Shown piece by piece: positions 24,090 to 33,211 of a DNA stretch of 33,801 nt (within the stretch, counting starts at the first letter, position 1; each line of letters opens with the position of its first letter). The position numbers and the translations under genes are program-made. The notes beneath the pieces are model-generated. The model was not told the origin of the DNA. It did not search any database and worked only from the letters and a program-made list of their open reading frames with translations. Where the stretch lies: positions 1 to 33,801 of the forward strand of contig BLMC01000030.1 in assembly GCA_011959805.1 (NCBI GenBank). The letters are read 5' to 3'. The DNA comes from Lachnospiraceae bacterium. Lineage in GTDB: Bacteria; Bacillota; Clostridia; Lachnospirales; Lachnospiraceae.

Positions 24090-24620
24090 ATGATGGATGC
24101 AGCCACAGCATATTTCCTAAAAAAATATTACCCGCATGTCATCAAATGGTGGTTAGTGGTATATAATCCTGAAGCAGTCCGAATATGGCCCTCCAAGTTA
24201 GAACAGGAGGAAGCACTCCGGCTCGAAGCGGAGGAAGCCGAACGCCTTGCTCTGGAAGGACCAACAGATGTACAAGACAAAATGGAAGGACCAATACCAA
24301 CCGAGATTGATCCTTCTGCATTTAACGCATCGACTGGTTCTTACTCTGGATTGTATGGTCAACAGCCTGTCGACGAAGATACACAGGCTACCTTACAGGC
24401 AATTCTGTATGCCTCAAGCAGTCAAAGTTCTATCGATCTGCTAATAGCAGGAGGACAACCCGGTGACGATGTAATCACGCCTCCCGAGCAAGATGAGATT
24501 ATCATGGAAGCCAATGAAATCTATGAGCGGCTTCTGCGGGAAGCAGCCGAAGACGAAGCGCGAAAACAGGCTGAAATTGATGAAATGCGCAGACAGGCTG
24601 AGTTAACCTTCGCACAATAA
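24090..24620 (+). CDS. Orphan acidic hypothetical protein with two charged helical segments
   Basis: 176 residues, family not recognised. It begins with an aromatic-rich stretch (AYFLKKYYPHVIKWWLVVYN, about 6-25) that could be an amphipathic or membrane-touching helix. An acidic helix follows (LEQEEALRLEAEEAERLALE, about 37-56), then a Pro/Gly/Ser-rich acidic middle. It ends in another charged helix (about 138-172), likely a coiled coil, with a strongly negative net charge. The start ATG may be 24090 or 24093; a GGTG sequence just upstream is a weak ribosome binding site. Codon use looks more GC-rich than neighbouring intergenic DNA, which supports coding. It stands alone, with a terminator 12 bases after its stop. 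It could be a structural or scaffold-like protein, but no function can be assigned. Confidence 0.72.
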   Translation: MMDAATAYFLKKYYPHVIKWWLVVYNPEAVRIWPSKLEQEEALRLEAEEAERLALEGPTDVQDKMEGPIPTEIDPSAFNASTGSYSGLYGQQPVDEDTQATLQAILYASSSQSSIDLLIAGGQPGDDVITPPEQDEIIMEANEIYERLLREAAEDEARKQAEIDEMRRQAELTFAQ

Positions 24621-24631
24621 GAAACCGTTTC

Positions 24632-24666
24632 AAAAAAAGAATACCAAAAAGAGGTATTCTTTTTTT
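24632..24666. terminator. Bidirectional rho-independent terminator
   Basis: GAATACC (24639-24645) and GGTATTC (24653-24659) form a stem flanked by a 7-base A run and a 7-base T run. It serves both the acidic-protein gene on the plus strand and porB on the minus strand. Confidence 0.88.
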
Positions 24667-24677
24667 GCATATTCATC

Positions 24678-25616
24678 CTAATTACATTTATTCCGAAGTT
24701 CTTCCCATCTTTTGTCAATCTCTTCCTGAAATTTTCCAATGAGGTCTTCATTTTCTTTTTGAAATAAATGTTTAAATCGCCTTTGTGGTCTTAAAAACTC
24801 CTCAATCGGCAGCTTATTCTTTGGCTCATAATTTAAAAGCCACCTGCCCTCTATCACTTCAAACATAGGCCAATAACAGGTATCTACTGCCAATTGGCAA
24901 ATGCGCATTATTTCACTCGATTCATACCCCCAACCTCTTGGACAAGGGGACATAACATTTAGAAATGCTGCGCCCGGCATATAAATTGCCTTCTGCGATT
25001 TTGTGTATAAATCCTTAAAATTTGATGTAAATGTACTCTGTCCCACATAAGGAATATGATGTTCTGCCATAATCGCTGCAAGGTCCTTTCTAATCTGCAC
25101 CTTACCCGCAGATACTTTTCCAGCCGGAGTTGTCGTCGTATCTGCATACTGTGGAGTCGCAGAGGAACGCTGTGTTCCTGTATTCATGTAAGCGCCATTA
25201 TCATAACAGACATAAACCATGTCATGCCCTCGCTCCATCGCACCAGACAAAGACTGAAACCCAATATCATAAGTTCCGCCATCTCCGCCAAATGTAATAA
25301 ACTTAAAGTTGTCCTTAATCTTTCCCTTTTTCTTCAACACATGATATGCCGTTTCCACCCCTGAAAGTGTCGCTCCTGCGTTCTCAAACGCATTATGGAT
25401 ATAGCTGTCTTCGTAAGCCGTGTAGGGATACATAAAAGAAGATACCTCAAGACATCCTGTGGCATTTCCAATCACTGCTTTGTCCCCTTCTTCAAGTGCT
25501 CGAAGCACAGTGCGCACAGTGATTGTGCCACCGCAACCTGCACACATTCTGTGACCTGGGGCAAGACGTTCTGGCTTGCTCATAACTTCTTTAAAATTAT
25601 ATGTTGTCTTCTCCAT
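24678..25616 (-). CDS. porB: 2-oxoacid:ferredoxin oxidoreductase beta subunit, pyruvate type
   Basis: 312 residues. This is the thiamine-diphosphate-binding subunit of four-subunit pyruvate:ferredoxin oxidoreductase, which converts pyruvate plus CoA to acetyl-CoA, CO2 and reduced ferredoxin in the cytoplasm. The motif GDGGTYDIG with YDNGAYMNTG forms the TPP/Mg site (about 120-160). Cysteines in HRMCAGCGG near the N-terminus and in MSPCPRGW fit the [4Fe-4S] ligands of this subunit. It is the last gene of the operon, six bases after porA, with GGAGGAGG/AGGAG upstream. Length matches the Thermotoga/Pyrococcus-type family. 2-Ketoisovalerate specificity cannot be excluded from sequence. Confidence 0.92.
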   Translation of the reverse strand: MEKTTYNFKEVMSKPERLAPGHRMCAGCGGTITVRTVLRALEEGDKAVIGNATGCLEVSSFMYPYTAYEDSYIHNAFENAGATLSGVETAYHVLKKKGKIKDNFKFITFGGDGGTYDIGFQSLSGAMERGHDMVYVCYDNGAYMNTGTQRSSATPQYADTTTTPAGKVSAGKVQIRKDLAAIMAEHHIPYVGQSTFTSNFKDLYTKSQKAIYMPGAAFLNVMSPCPRGWGYESSEIMRICQLAVDTCYWPMFEVIEGRWLLNYEPKNKLPIEEFLRPQRRFKHLFQKENEDLIGKFQEEIDKRWEELRNKCN

Positions 25617-25622
25617 GCTCTC

Positions 25623-26822
25623 CTAGACCTCCTCCGTCTGCTCTTTGCGCAGGCCTATGTATTCATACATATCTGTTATTGTATGCGTGTCTGCGATTGT
25701 TTCCAAGTTGCTGTAAACAGTTTTAAAATCAGATATTGTAATATCTCTACCACCAAGCCCATAAAAATAATTTACTACCTCCACACAATTTTTCGCTTGG
25801 TATAATGCTGCGCGTACTTCTGCCCCTAGAGGTCCGCTTGTCGCCGCAAACATCTCACTCCGGTCCATAATTGCTATTGCTTTTACTTTAGAAAGCGCCT
25901 TTGCAATCTCTTCCTCTGGAAACGGTCGAAATACTCTAATTTTAATTAATCCGACTTTTTTACCTGTGCTTCGTATCTCATCAACAGCTGCCTTGCAAGT
26001 TCCCGCTGCAGAACCAATAATCACAACCGCATACTCTGCATCTTCCATCCGATACTCCTCAAAAAAGCCATACTTGCGGCCTGTCATCTGCTCAAATCTA
26101 GCAGCAACCTCCAAAATAACCGCTCTTGCATTTATCATTGCCTGTCGTTGCGCACGCTTGGTTTCCATATAGTAATTGGAAACTGCATAGGGACCGACTG
26201 CCATCTTCTCCGATGCATTTAAAAGATAATGCTCTGGTGTATATTCTCCTACAAATTTCTGTACCTCGGCATCATCCGCCAACAAGATATTTTCCACACC
26301 ATGGCTGGTGATAAATCCGTCCTGGCATACCATAACTGGCAAATGAACTCGCTTGTCCTCGGCAATCGGAAATGCTTGTATAAAATTATCGTAGACTTCC
26401 TGATTAGACTCTGCATAAATCTGTATCCACCCGGAATCTCTTGCCCCCATACTATCTGAATGATCTGCATTGATATTAATCGGTCCAGACAATGCCCTAT
26501 TAACCAACGCAAGCACAATCGGAAGTCTATTGGAAGCTGCCACATAGAGTTCTTCCCACATTAGTGCCATACCACAAGAAGAAGTTGCTGTGATTGCCCT
26601 AGCTCCTGCCGCCGACGCGCCAATAGTAGCACTCATTGCACTGTGTTCACTCTCGACATGAATAAATTCCGTATCAATCTCATTATTTGCTATATAATTT
26701 GCCACATATTGTGGAATTTCAGTCGACGGTGTGATGGGGAACGCGGGCATCACATCTGGATTTACCTGTTTGATAGCATATGCCACCGCCTCATTACCTG
26801 ATAAACGTTCTCTGATCGCCAT
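25623..26822 (-). CDS. porA: 2-oxoacid:ferredoxin oxidoreductase alpha subunit, pyruvate type
   Basis: 399 residues. The N-terminal pyrimidine-binding TPP domain starts LSGNEAVAYAIKQVNPDV with FPITPSTEIPQYV, then HVESEHSAMSATIGASAAGAR with the conserved Glu. A C-terminal transketolase-like domain (about 250-395) contains VVIIGSAAGTCKAAVDE, LIKIRVFRPFP and YGLGGRDIT. It pairs with PorB to build the active site. The ATG directly follows the porD stop (TAA then ATG), and the ribosome binding site GGGAGGG lies in the porD end, so translation is coupled. Length is normal for the family. Confidence 0.93.
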   Translation of the reverse strand: MAIRERLSGNEAVAYAIKQVNPDVMPAFPITPSTEIPQYVANYIANNEIDTEFIHVESEHSAMSATIGASAAGARAITATSSCGMALMWEELYVAASNRLPIVLALVNRALSGPININADHSDSMGARDSGWIQIYAESNQEVYDNFIQAFPIAEDKRVHLPVMVCQDGFITSHGVENILLADDAEVQKFVGEYTPEHYLLNASEKMAVGPYAVSNYYMETKRAQRQAMINARAVILEVAARFEQMTGRKYGFFEEYRMEDAEYAVVIIGSAAGTCKAAVDEIRSTGKKVGLIKIRVFRPFPEEEIAKALSKVKAIAIMDRSEMFAATSGPLGAEVRAALYQAKNCVEVVNYFYGLGGRDITISDFKTVYSNLETIADTHTITDMYEYIGLRKEQTEEV

Positions 26823-27131
26823 TTATTTTCCCTCCCTCATGCTAATTGCACCAAACGGACATACCTTTGCACAAATGCCACATCCTTTGCAGTGTTCATA
26901 ATCAAATTCTACACGCTTTCCAGACATCACTGGAATTGACGAATCTGGGCATACAGGTGTACACAAAAGACATTGCTTACACTTCTCAACTTCCCAGACA
27001 GGAGTAGCTGTCCTCCACTCCCCTGTACAAAAATCCTTTGAAGTAGCAGGTTCAAAAATTTTATTGCCTTCTGTAATATGTTGCCACGGACTTTGTTCAT
27101 TAATTCTGTTCTGTATCTTTTCCCTCTCCAT
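26823..27131 (-). CDS. porD: 2-oxoacid:ferredoxin oxidoreductase delta subunit, two [4Fe-4S] ferredoxin
   Basis: 102 residues with two classic cluster motifs, CKQCLLCTPVCP (about 52-63) and CKGCGICAKVCP (about 80-91). It carries electrons from the TPP site to soluble ferredoxin within the Por complex. The N-terminal ~45 residues (WRTATPVWEVEKC just before the first cluster) match PorD proteins. The start is supported by AGGAGAGG. It lies between porC (33 bases upstream) and porA (adjacent), the gamma-delta-alpha-beta order of thermophile-type por operons. Confidence 0.92.
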   Translation of the reverse strand: MEREKIQNRINEQSPWQHITEGNKIFEPATSKDFCTGEWRTATPVWEVEKCKQCLLCTPVCPDSSIPVMSGKRVEFDYEHCKGCGICAKVCPFGAISMREGK

Positions 27132-27164
27132 ATTTTCCTCTCCTATCTTTCCGCAAAATCCCTA

Positions 27165-27752
27165 TCACTGTGCTCCATTTTTATCGGCCTGCACAAACGC
27201 AAGCTCAAGTGCCATCATATTCCCCTCGATTACCTCTGGCTTTTTTGCAAATTTATGTTGAAAAGATGCCTTCATCTCTGTGAGAAACTCTTCTCGTTCC
27301 ATCACTTTGGAAACCGCTACTGTCGCTGCCAACATGGGCGAATTCGGATAATTTTTTCCAAGTGCTTTTATTGAAATCTCTTTTGCATTTACTGTATATA
27401 CTGCTCCAGTATACCCATGTAAGTGCTCCTCAATCTCCTCCTTGCTACGAATGGAGTTGACAATGATTGCCCCCTTGGGACTCAAACCTTTTGTCACATC
27501 AATGCTATCCAACAAACTCTCATCCACAACCACAACGTAATCTGGTTCGTAGATATTGGAGTGCACTGTTATTGGATTATTGCTAATACGATTGTACGCC
27601 GTTATCGGCGCTCCCATCCGTTCTGGACCATATTCTGGGAATCCCTGCACATACTTCCCTGTTTTAAATGCTACATCCGCCAACAAAAGTGCTGCTGTCT
27701 TGGCACCTTGTCCACCACGACCATGCCATCTGATTTCTATTGTGTCTTTCAT
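27165..27752 (-). CDS. porC: 2-oxoacid:ferredoxin oxidoreductase gamma subunit
   Basis: 195 residues from the ATG at 27752 (MKDTIEIRWHGRGGQGAKTA). A TTG at 27776 would add eight residues but covers the AAAGGA ribosome binding site. The family signature is IRWHGRGGQGAKTAALLLA, followed by GFPEYGPERMGAPITAYNRIS. The gamma subunit binds the CoA side and completes the four-subunit enzyme. It follows the hypothetical gene ending at 27773 by about 20 bases and leads the por cluster. Confidence 0.92.
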   Translation of the reverse strand: MKDTIEIRWHGRGGQGAKTAALLLADVAFKTGKYVQGFPEYGPERMGAPITAYNRISNNPITVHSNIYEPDYVVVVDESLLDSIDVTKGLSPKGAIIVNSIRSKEEIEEHLHGYTGAVYTVNAKEISIKALGKNYPNSPMLAATVAVSKVMEREEFLTEMKASFQHKFAKKPEVIEGNMMALELAFVQADKNGAQ

Positions 27753-27772
27753 TGTATTATCATTTCCTTTCT

Positions 27773-28258
27773 TCAAATCATATCTTCTTGTTTTCTCAAT
27801 ATCCGAATCGAATCTATAATGTGTTCAAATATATATAAATATTCTTTTCTTCTATTTTCCATACACTGAATTGTAACAATCAGTTCTTGACTTTTATAAC
27901 TCCCCAACAAAAAAATATTATAAAAACAATATCCTGTCATGTGAGATAGATACTGTAACTCTCCAAATATCTTTCTGTTGATGGTTCGTTTTCCAATTCG
28001 CTTGCACACAAACTGATTGATTTCCTTACAAAACCGCCTATAATATTCATTGAGCCTATCATCCAAATTATCATTTGTCAAATCTTCTCCTCCTCGTGCA
28101 ATATTGATAACCGTTCTCTTATCCTTTGATATCCAATTATTCTGAAATGGAAGGAACGCTTCTGACCGTTTGATGTCTGATGGAATCATAATCTCCAATC
28201 CATCATTAAAAAGATGATATTTTTCGTATAGCATTCTGAGATAAAATCCTTTCTTCAT
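27773..28258 (-). CDS. Hypothetical protein co-transcribed with the por genes
   Basis: 161 residues, family not recognised with confidence. It reads as a small soluble alpha/beta protein: LEIMIPSDIKRSEAF, TVINIARGGEDLTNDNLDDRLNEYY, then ELIVTIQCMENRRKEYLYIFEHIIDSIRIL. The pattern of a short strand-rich domain ending in an amphipathic helix vaguely recalls DcrB/DUF1795-like proteins, but this is only an impression. The start is uncertain: ATG at 28258 has a weak ribosome binding site, and an internal ATG eight codons on has AAAGGA at longer spacing. It ends about 20 bases before porC, so it is probably the first gene of the por operon. Confidence 0.7.
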   Translation of the reverse strand: MKKGFYLRMLYEKYHLFNDGLEIMIPSDIKRSEAFLPFQNNWISKDKRTVINIARGGEDLTNDNLDDRLNEYYRRFCKEINQFVCKRIGKRTINRKIFGELQYLSHMTGYCFYNIFLLGSYKSQELIVTIQCMENRRKEYLYIFEHIIDSIRILRKQEDMI

Positions 28259-28289
28259 TGATTAATTCTCATGCACTCAATGCATATTT

Positions 28290-28475
28290 TCTTTCTGCAT
28301 CCCTGTACAATCGAGTAGAGGATGATTTTCTCTCCACTCTCTATCGAGATTCCAAATCTCAGCAAACAATTTTCCTATAGACACCCACGTGCAATCGAGT
28401 AGGAAAGACTTTCTCTGCTCGCTGCGCTGGACGCGAACAACTTTCGCTGCATAGTTCCTATCCGCTCTCGTGTGC
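28290..28475 (-). repeat. Structured intergenic repeat, copy 2 plus a partial duplicate (past guaB)
   Basis: 28393-28468 aligns with the repeat past htpG. On the minus strand it keeps AGGAACTAT, GAAAG, the stem GCGGA with TTCGC (via a G-U pair) and GCAG with TTGT. The pairs differ from copy 1 in ways that keep pairing. A shorter related unit lies at about 28305-28350; both share CTACTCGATTG followed by C or T, then AC, with a spacing of about 85 bases. An open frame crossing this area (28277-28567) looks spurious. Confidence 0.55.
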
Positions 28476-28477
28476 AT

Positions 28478-28511
28478 AAAAAACGCTGTCACCCCTGTGA
28501 CAGCGTTTTTT
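28478..28511. terminator. guaB rho-independent terminator
   Basis: AAAAAACGCTGTCA pairs with TGACAGCGTTTTTT around a short C-rich loop, giving a strong stem with A and T tracts on both sides. It starts 7 bases past the guaB stop. Confidence 0.92.
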
Positions 28512-28517
28512 GCGAAA

Positions 28518-30038
<1,521 letters not shown>

Positions 30039-30055
30039 TTAAAAATATTTTTACA

Positions 30056-30084
30056 ATTATACTAAAGCAGACGCAGCTTGTCAA
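30056..30084 (-). promoter_or_regulatory. guaB promoter, perfect sigma-A consensus
   Basis: On the minus strand TTGACA (30079-30084), exactly 17 bases, then TATAAT (30056-30061), about 84 bases before the guaB start. The leader has a small dyad (GTGTGC with GCACAT near 30000-30015). It is too short for a purine riboswitch. Confidence 0.92.
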
Positions 30085-30087
30085 GCA

Positions 30088-30588
30088 TTAATCCATAAAA
30101 ACCTTTCGCGGCGCAATCCCTTTAATCGTCTTCGCAAAATCCTCTGTCAGATTCATCATAAATCTCTGATTTCCCTCATAAAACACCCAATAAAGCTTCT
30201 GTTCTGGCAGATCATGACCTGCACTTAAATCTGTCACCTTTGTCTGGCGACTCCGATAAGAGTCCAACTGATGTGATTTTTCTGGCGCCATAACCTCAAT
30301 TTTATTTACGTCAATTGTCAATAATTTCTTGCGTCTCGTTTTTGCCATAATCTTGTCCACCGAAATTTCTTTATCCAAGTATAGATACTCATACTCAATA
30401 TCAGTCCACTGGAATATAAAATAGTCAAGTACCCCTAGTGCAATCACAGCAATAAAAAAAACAATATTCACAGTAAGAAGCATTAAAAGCCCGGCAAAAA
30501 TCGTTGGAATTACACATCCTATTCTAATTAGGATCTCTTTCGCCCCTCTTTCTTTTTTCACTAATAGTTCTTTGTAGCTTTCGTTCAT
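30088..30588 (-). CDS. Hypothetical membrane protein with two N-terminal helices
   Basis: 166 residues. Two adjacent membrane helices (about 25-41 and 43-59, CVIPTIFAGLLMLLTVNIVF then FIAVIALGVLDYFIF) are followed by a cytoplasmic domain of about 100 residues rich in charged residues (YEYLYLDKEISVDKIMAKTRRKKLLTIDVNKIEVM split across strands). The topology, two helices then a PH-like beta domain, resembles small bPH/YcxB-like or DUF6106-type proteins common in Lachnospiraceae; that assignment is from memory and tentative. AAGGAAGG supports the start. It is transcribed apart from guaB, whose promoter begins at its stop. Confidence 0.78.
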   Translation of the reverse strand: MNESYKELLVKKERGAKEILIRIGCVIPTIFAGLLMLLTVNIVFFIAVIALGVLDYFIFQWTDIEYEYLYLDKEISVDKIMAKTRRKKLLTIDVNKIEVMAPEKSHQLDSYRSRQTKVTDLSAGHDLPEQKLYWVFYEGNQRFMMNLTEDFAKTIKGIAPRKVFMD

Positions 30589-30652
30589 AATGTAATACCT
30601 TCCTTAATTTTAATAATCAATTACTAACCTATATTTTTTAATGATACCTTAT

Positions 30653-30681
30653 ATCATAGAACAATTCAATGTAATATGCAA
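30653..30681 (-). promoter_or_regulatory. Candidate promoter for the two-helix membrane protein
   Basis: On the minus strand TTGCAT (30676-30681), 17 bases, then TATGAT (30653-30658), about 65 bases before the start codon. The -10 matches consensus at five of six positions. Confidence 0.5.
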
Positions 30682-30963
30682 GGTTTAGAAAAAATTTATA
30701 GTATCTTGATTGACATTTGCCAGTATTTGCATATATCATATTCTCTATAATTTTCTCTACTTATAATTTTACAAAATTTCACTTGTGTCGTTGTAATTTG
30801 ATAAAACACTTGTAAAATTTTTTCTATTACAAGTGATGCACATAAAATACCACAAAGCAGACATTTTGGTGCTGCTTCGCCCCATGCAACAAGTACATAA
30901 TGCGGGCAAAAATCATATTTATTCTAATAATGCAAATTTTCTTAGAAACACGGAGGTACTGTT
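30682..30963 (+). promoter_or_regulatory. Intergenic region with plus-strand promoter candidate and dyad
   Basis: TTGACA (30710-30715), 18 bases, then TATCAT (30734-30739) is a reasonable promoter reading toward the gene at 30964, leaving a leader of about 220 bases. In that leader CACTTGTAA (30807-30815) pairs perfectly with TTACAAGTG (30827-30835). This could be an operator or a leader hairpin. No gene is supported here. Confidence 0.45.
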
Positions 30964-31668
30964 ATGGAAGTTTACAATAAAAATCGAGATCAAAACAACT
31001 CAATACACGATGAAATTCGGGAACAAAATGCCAAGCTAAAAGATGCTCCATTTAAAGACAAACTTGCTTATTTCAAAGAATACTACCTAAAAACGGTTAT
31101 CCTTGTCGCGGTCGTTGTCATCTTTTTGGGGCATCTTGTATATACTATGATTTCAGCCCCTACTGACACTGCATTTGCCGCATTTTTCTACAATGATTTT
31201 GGGGATTCCTCCAGCACAGAATTAATTGATGGTTTTGTCGCATATCAAAATATTGATACCAAAAAACATAGTGCCTATATTGATATGACAATGGACTACT
31301 TTCTAGATAGTGCCACCCAAGAAACCTATATGGCTCTCCAAAAGTCAATGGCAGTCATAGCAACAGGCGAATTAGATATTATTGTGGGAGACACAAGCAC
31401 AATCGACTACTTCTCAAAAGGAGAATGTTTTCATGACATCACAGAAGTCCTTCCCGAAGATCTACTCGCCTTGTTTGAAGACAAACTATACTATGCCAAA
31501 TTTGGTGAAAGCGAAGAACTAATTCCCGTAGGAATTTATGTGACAGACGCACCAAAGTTGTATCAGTATTACGGCTATGCAGGTGTGGAACCTATTTTAA
31601 GCTTTGTCAGCAATTCAAACAGCATTGACAATGCAATTGCCTTTTTAAGATATTTATATATAGAATAA
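30964..31668 (+). CDS. Hypothetical single-pass membrane protein with large external domain
   Basis: 234 residues. A charged cytoplasmic N-terminus (about 1-43) is followed by one membrane helix (about 45-63, VILVAVVVIFLGHLVYTMI). The extracytoplasmic domain of about 170 residues includes ELDIIVGDTSTIDYFSKGE and LIPVGIYVTDAPKLYQYYG. The stretch reporting a defined 'GD' loop and a late Tyr-rich segment faintly recalls periplasmic binding proteins, but it is too short for one. I do not recognise the family. GGAGG eight bases before the ATG supports the start. It is followed at once by a shared terminator. Confidence 0.8.
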   Translation: MEVYNKNRDQNNSIHDEIREQNAKLKDAPFKDKLAYFKEYYLKTVILVAVVVIFLGHLVYTMISAPTDTAFAAFFYNDFGDSSSTELIDGFVAYQNIDTKKHSAYIDMTMDYFLDSATQETYMALQKSMAVIATGELDIIVGDTSTIDYFSKGECFHDITEVLPEDLLALFEDKLYYAKFGESEELIPVGIYVTDAPKLYQYYGYAGVEPILSFVSNSNSIDNAIAFLRYLYIE

Positions 31669-31670
31669 AA

Positions 31671-31706
31671 GGATTAGGGAAGATAAAAGCTTCCCTAATC
31701 CTTTTT
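31671..31706. terminator. Bidirectional rho-independent terminator
   Basis: GGATTAGGGAAG (31671-31682) and CTTCCCTAATCC (31690-31701) form a 12-bp stem with A and T tracts on the two sides. It separates the convergent genes ending at 31668 and 31705. Confidence 0.9.
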
Positions 31707-32616
31707 ACATCCAAATTAATTTTTTCCACTGTTCAATCTGTTCCTCTGTCATAAATCCATTGGATGTTCCCACAAAACCTATCTTATAAGAAGCAAACAA
31801 CAGTGCGTTTTTAATTGCTTCTTTGGCATCTTTTGTCTTTGTATAATAGTGCAAAAAAGAAGAAAACAATGCATTTCCAGCACCAACAGTATTTACAATC
31901 TCATTGGTTTTCACTGGTTTATACTCAAGAAAACTGTTGTCCTCCTTGGTATAGAGAATAACACCTCGGTCTCCAATTCCCATAATAATAATCTCTGGAT
32001 TATACTTTTCCTTACATTCCTGAACACAGTCATAATGATCACATTCCAAATCATCATCACTGATATAGAGAATATCTGCCGCTGATAGAAAATCTTCCTT
32101 ATTGGCAATCTTTTCCGCTCTCATACTACGCACATTCAATGCTAATGGCTTGTGATACTTTTTTGCAAGACCAATAATTGGCCGGCAAAAATTACAGTTA
32201 GATATAAGTACCATGTCCTTATCTTGTATCTGACGTTCAAGCAAGTCAAACTGATAGTCTACATGACGGCTGTCCTTCACATCCTCGAAAGTCTGCTTCT
32301 TTCCTTTGCAGTAGAGCACCACTGATGTAGGCATACCATCTAGCATTGGCAACACATAATCTGTACTCATATTCACATCATTTGTTTTAAGAAAAGCATC
32401 AATCTGACTTTTAGACATAGATCTTGCCACCATGCTCATAAAATCAACTTCATTTCCAAGCCAACGAAGCGCCATCGCCTCGTTAAATCCTGCTCCTCCC
32501 ATACCAGTATTCACCAAATCTGGTATACTCTCAAATTGCTTATAGGGTACTGGCAGCGCCTCAACTTTTACAATTGTTTCCATCTGCACAAACCCTGCTA
32601 CCATGAACTTACTCAT
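31705..32616 (-). CDS. PfkB-family carbohydrate kinase-like protein with altered catalytic motif
   Basis: 303 residues from the ATG at 32616 (MSKFMVAGFVQMETIV), preceded by AGGAGG; the frame extends 20 residues upstream without a ribosome binding site. It has the ribokinase fold: an N-terminal substrate region GMGGAGFNEAMALRWLGNEVDF (in two parts), ADILYISDDDLE, and a C-terminal ATP-site motif reading NTVGAGNALFSSF (about 238-250). PfkB enzymes normally carry DTxGAGD there, with the last Asp acting as catalytic base. Here both acidic residues are Asn (the base position is N248, codon AAT at 31873-31875). It may have lost kinase activity or act on an unusual substrate. It is a single-gene unit. 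Confidence 0.85.
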   Translation of the reverse strand: MSKFMVAGFVQMETIVKVEALPVPYKQFESIPDLVNTGMGGAGFNEAMALRWLGNEVDFMSMVARSMSKSQIDAFLKTNDVNMSTDYVLPMLDGMPTSVVLYCKGKKQTFEDVKDSRHVDYQFDLLERQIQDKDMVLISNCNFCRPIIGLAKKYHKPLALNVRSMRAEKIANKEDFLSAADILYISDDDLECDHYDCVQECKEKYNPEIIIMGIGDRGVILYTKEDNSFLEYKPVKTNEIVNTVGAGNALFSSFLHYYTKTKDAKEAIKNALLFASYKIGFVGTSNGFMTEEQIEQWKKLIWM

Positions 32617-32776
32617 AATCTTACCTCCTATTTTAAATTCCGCATCATCCTTCCCCATCCCTGTAGGCAAAGACATTTATAACCGCAAAAGAAACGCAGC
32701 CGGAATAATGCTATATTTAATTGTGTTTGACCTCCCTTAGAAAATGGAACCTTATATTTTCTATAGCAATGCAAGT

Positions 32777-32806
32777 TGTATAGTCCTCTTGTTTAAGAGT
32801 TGTTAA
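32777..32806 (-). promoter_or_regulatory. Candidate promoter for the PfkB-like gene
   Basis: On the minus strand TTAACA (32801-32806), 18 bases, then TATACA (32777-32782), about 160 bases before the start. The spacer holds a small dyad, CTCTT with AAGAG. Further on, AAGGGAGG near 32732-32739 looks like a ribosome binding site with no ATG at the right distance. Confidence 0.4.
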
Positions 32807-33211
32807 GCACTTTCACAAAAACTGTCTATTTTATATGATAGTATATAAAATATATACTTAATTTTATCATATTTTTTGACAATTACATATCTTTTTTTCA
32901 TTTTTTACATTATTTTTCCGAAATACACACAGAACTGTAGCACTACTTCTCAAGATATGTTAAACTATATGCAGATGTAATGAAAGTATCATTACATTCA
33001 CAGTCCAATCAAAGAAAATTGTAACAGTAGACGCTTGGAGTGCTCTTGCATCTTATGTTGCGAGAAAAATAATTTTATTCGTTGTGCACAAATTTAAGCA
33101 ATAACTATGAAGCATACATTGATAAATTTTATGCGTATTTAACAGAAAATCTGCTGCAAAAGTAAGTGCAAGAAACATTCTAAGAGGCTATCCGAAAAAG
33201 GAGAACATACA
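32807..33211. other. AT-rich intergenic region with an operator-like dyad
   Basis: A perfect 9-bp dyad, ATGTAATGA (32975-32983) and TCATTACAT (32989-32997), may be a regulator site for the gene at 33212. A long AT-rich tract lies at 32850-32930. Between 33000 and 33160 two short stretches in different frames read like protein (VTVDAWSALASYVARK, then YEAYIDKFYAYLTENLLQK before a stop), possibly a decayed gene. No intact gene is supported. Confidence 0.35.
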
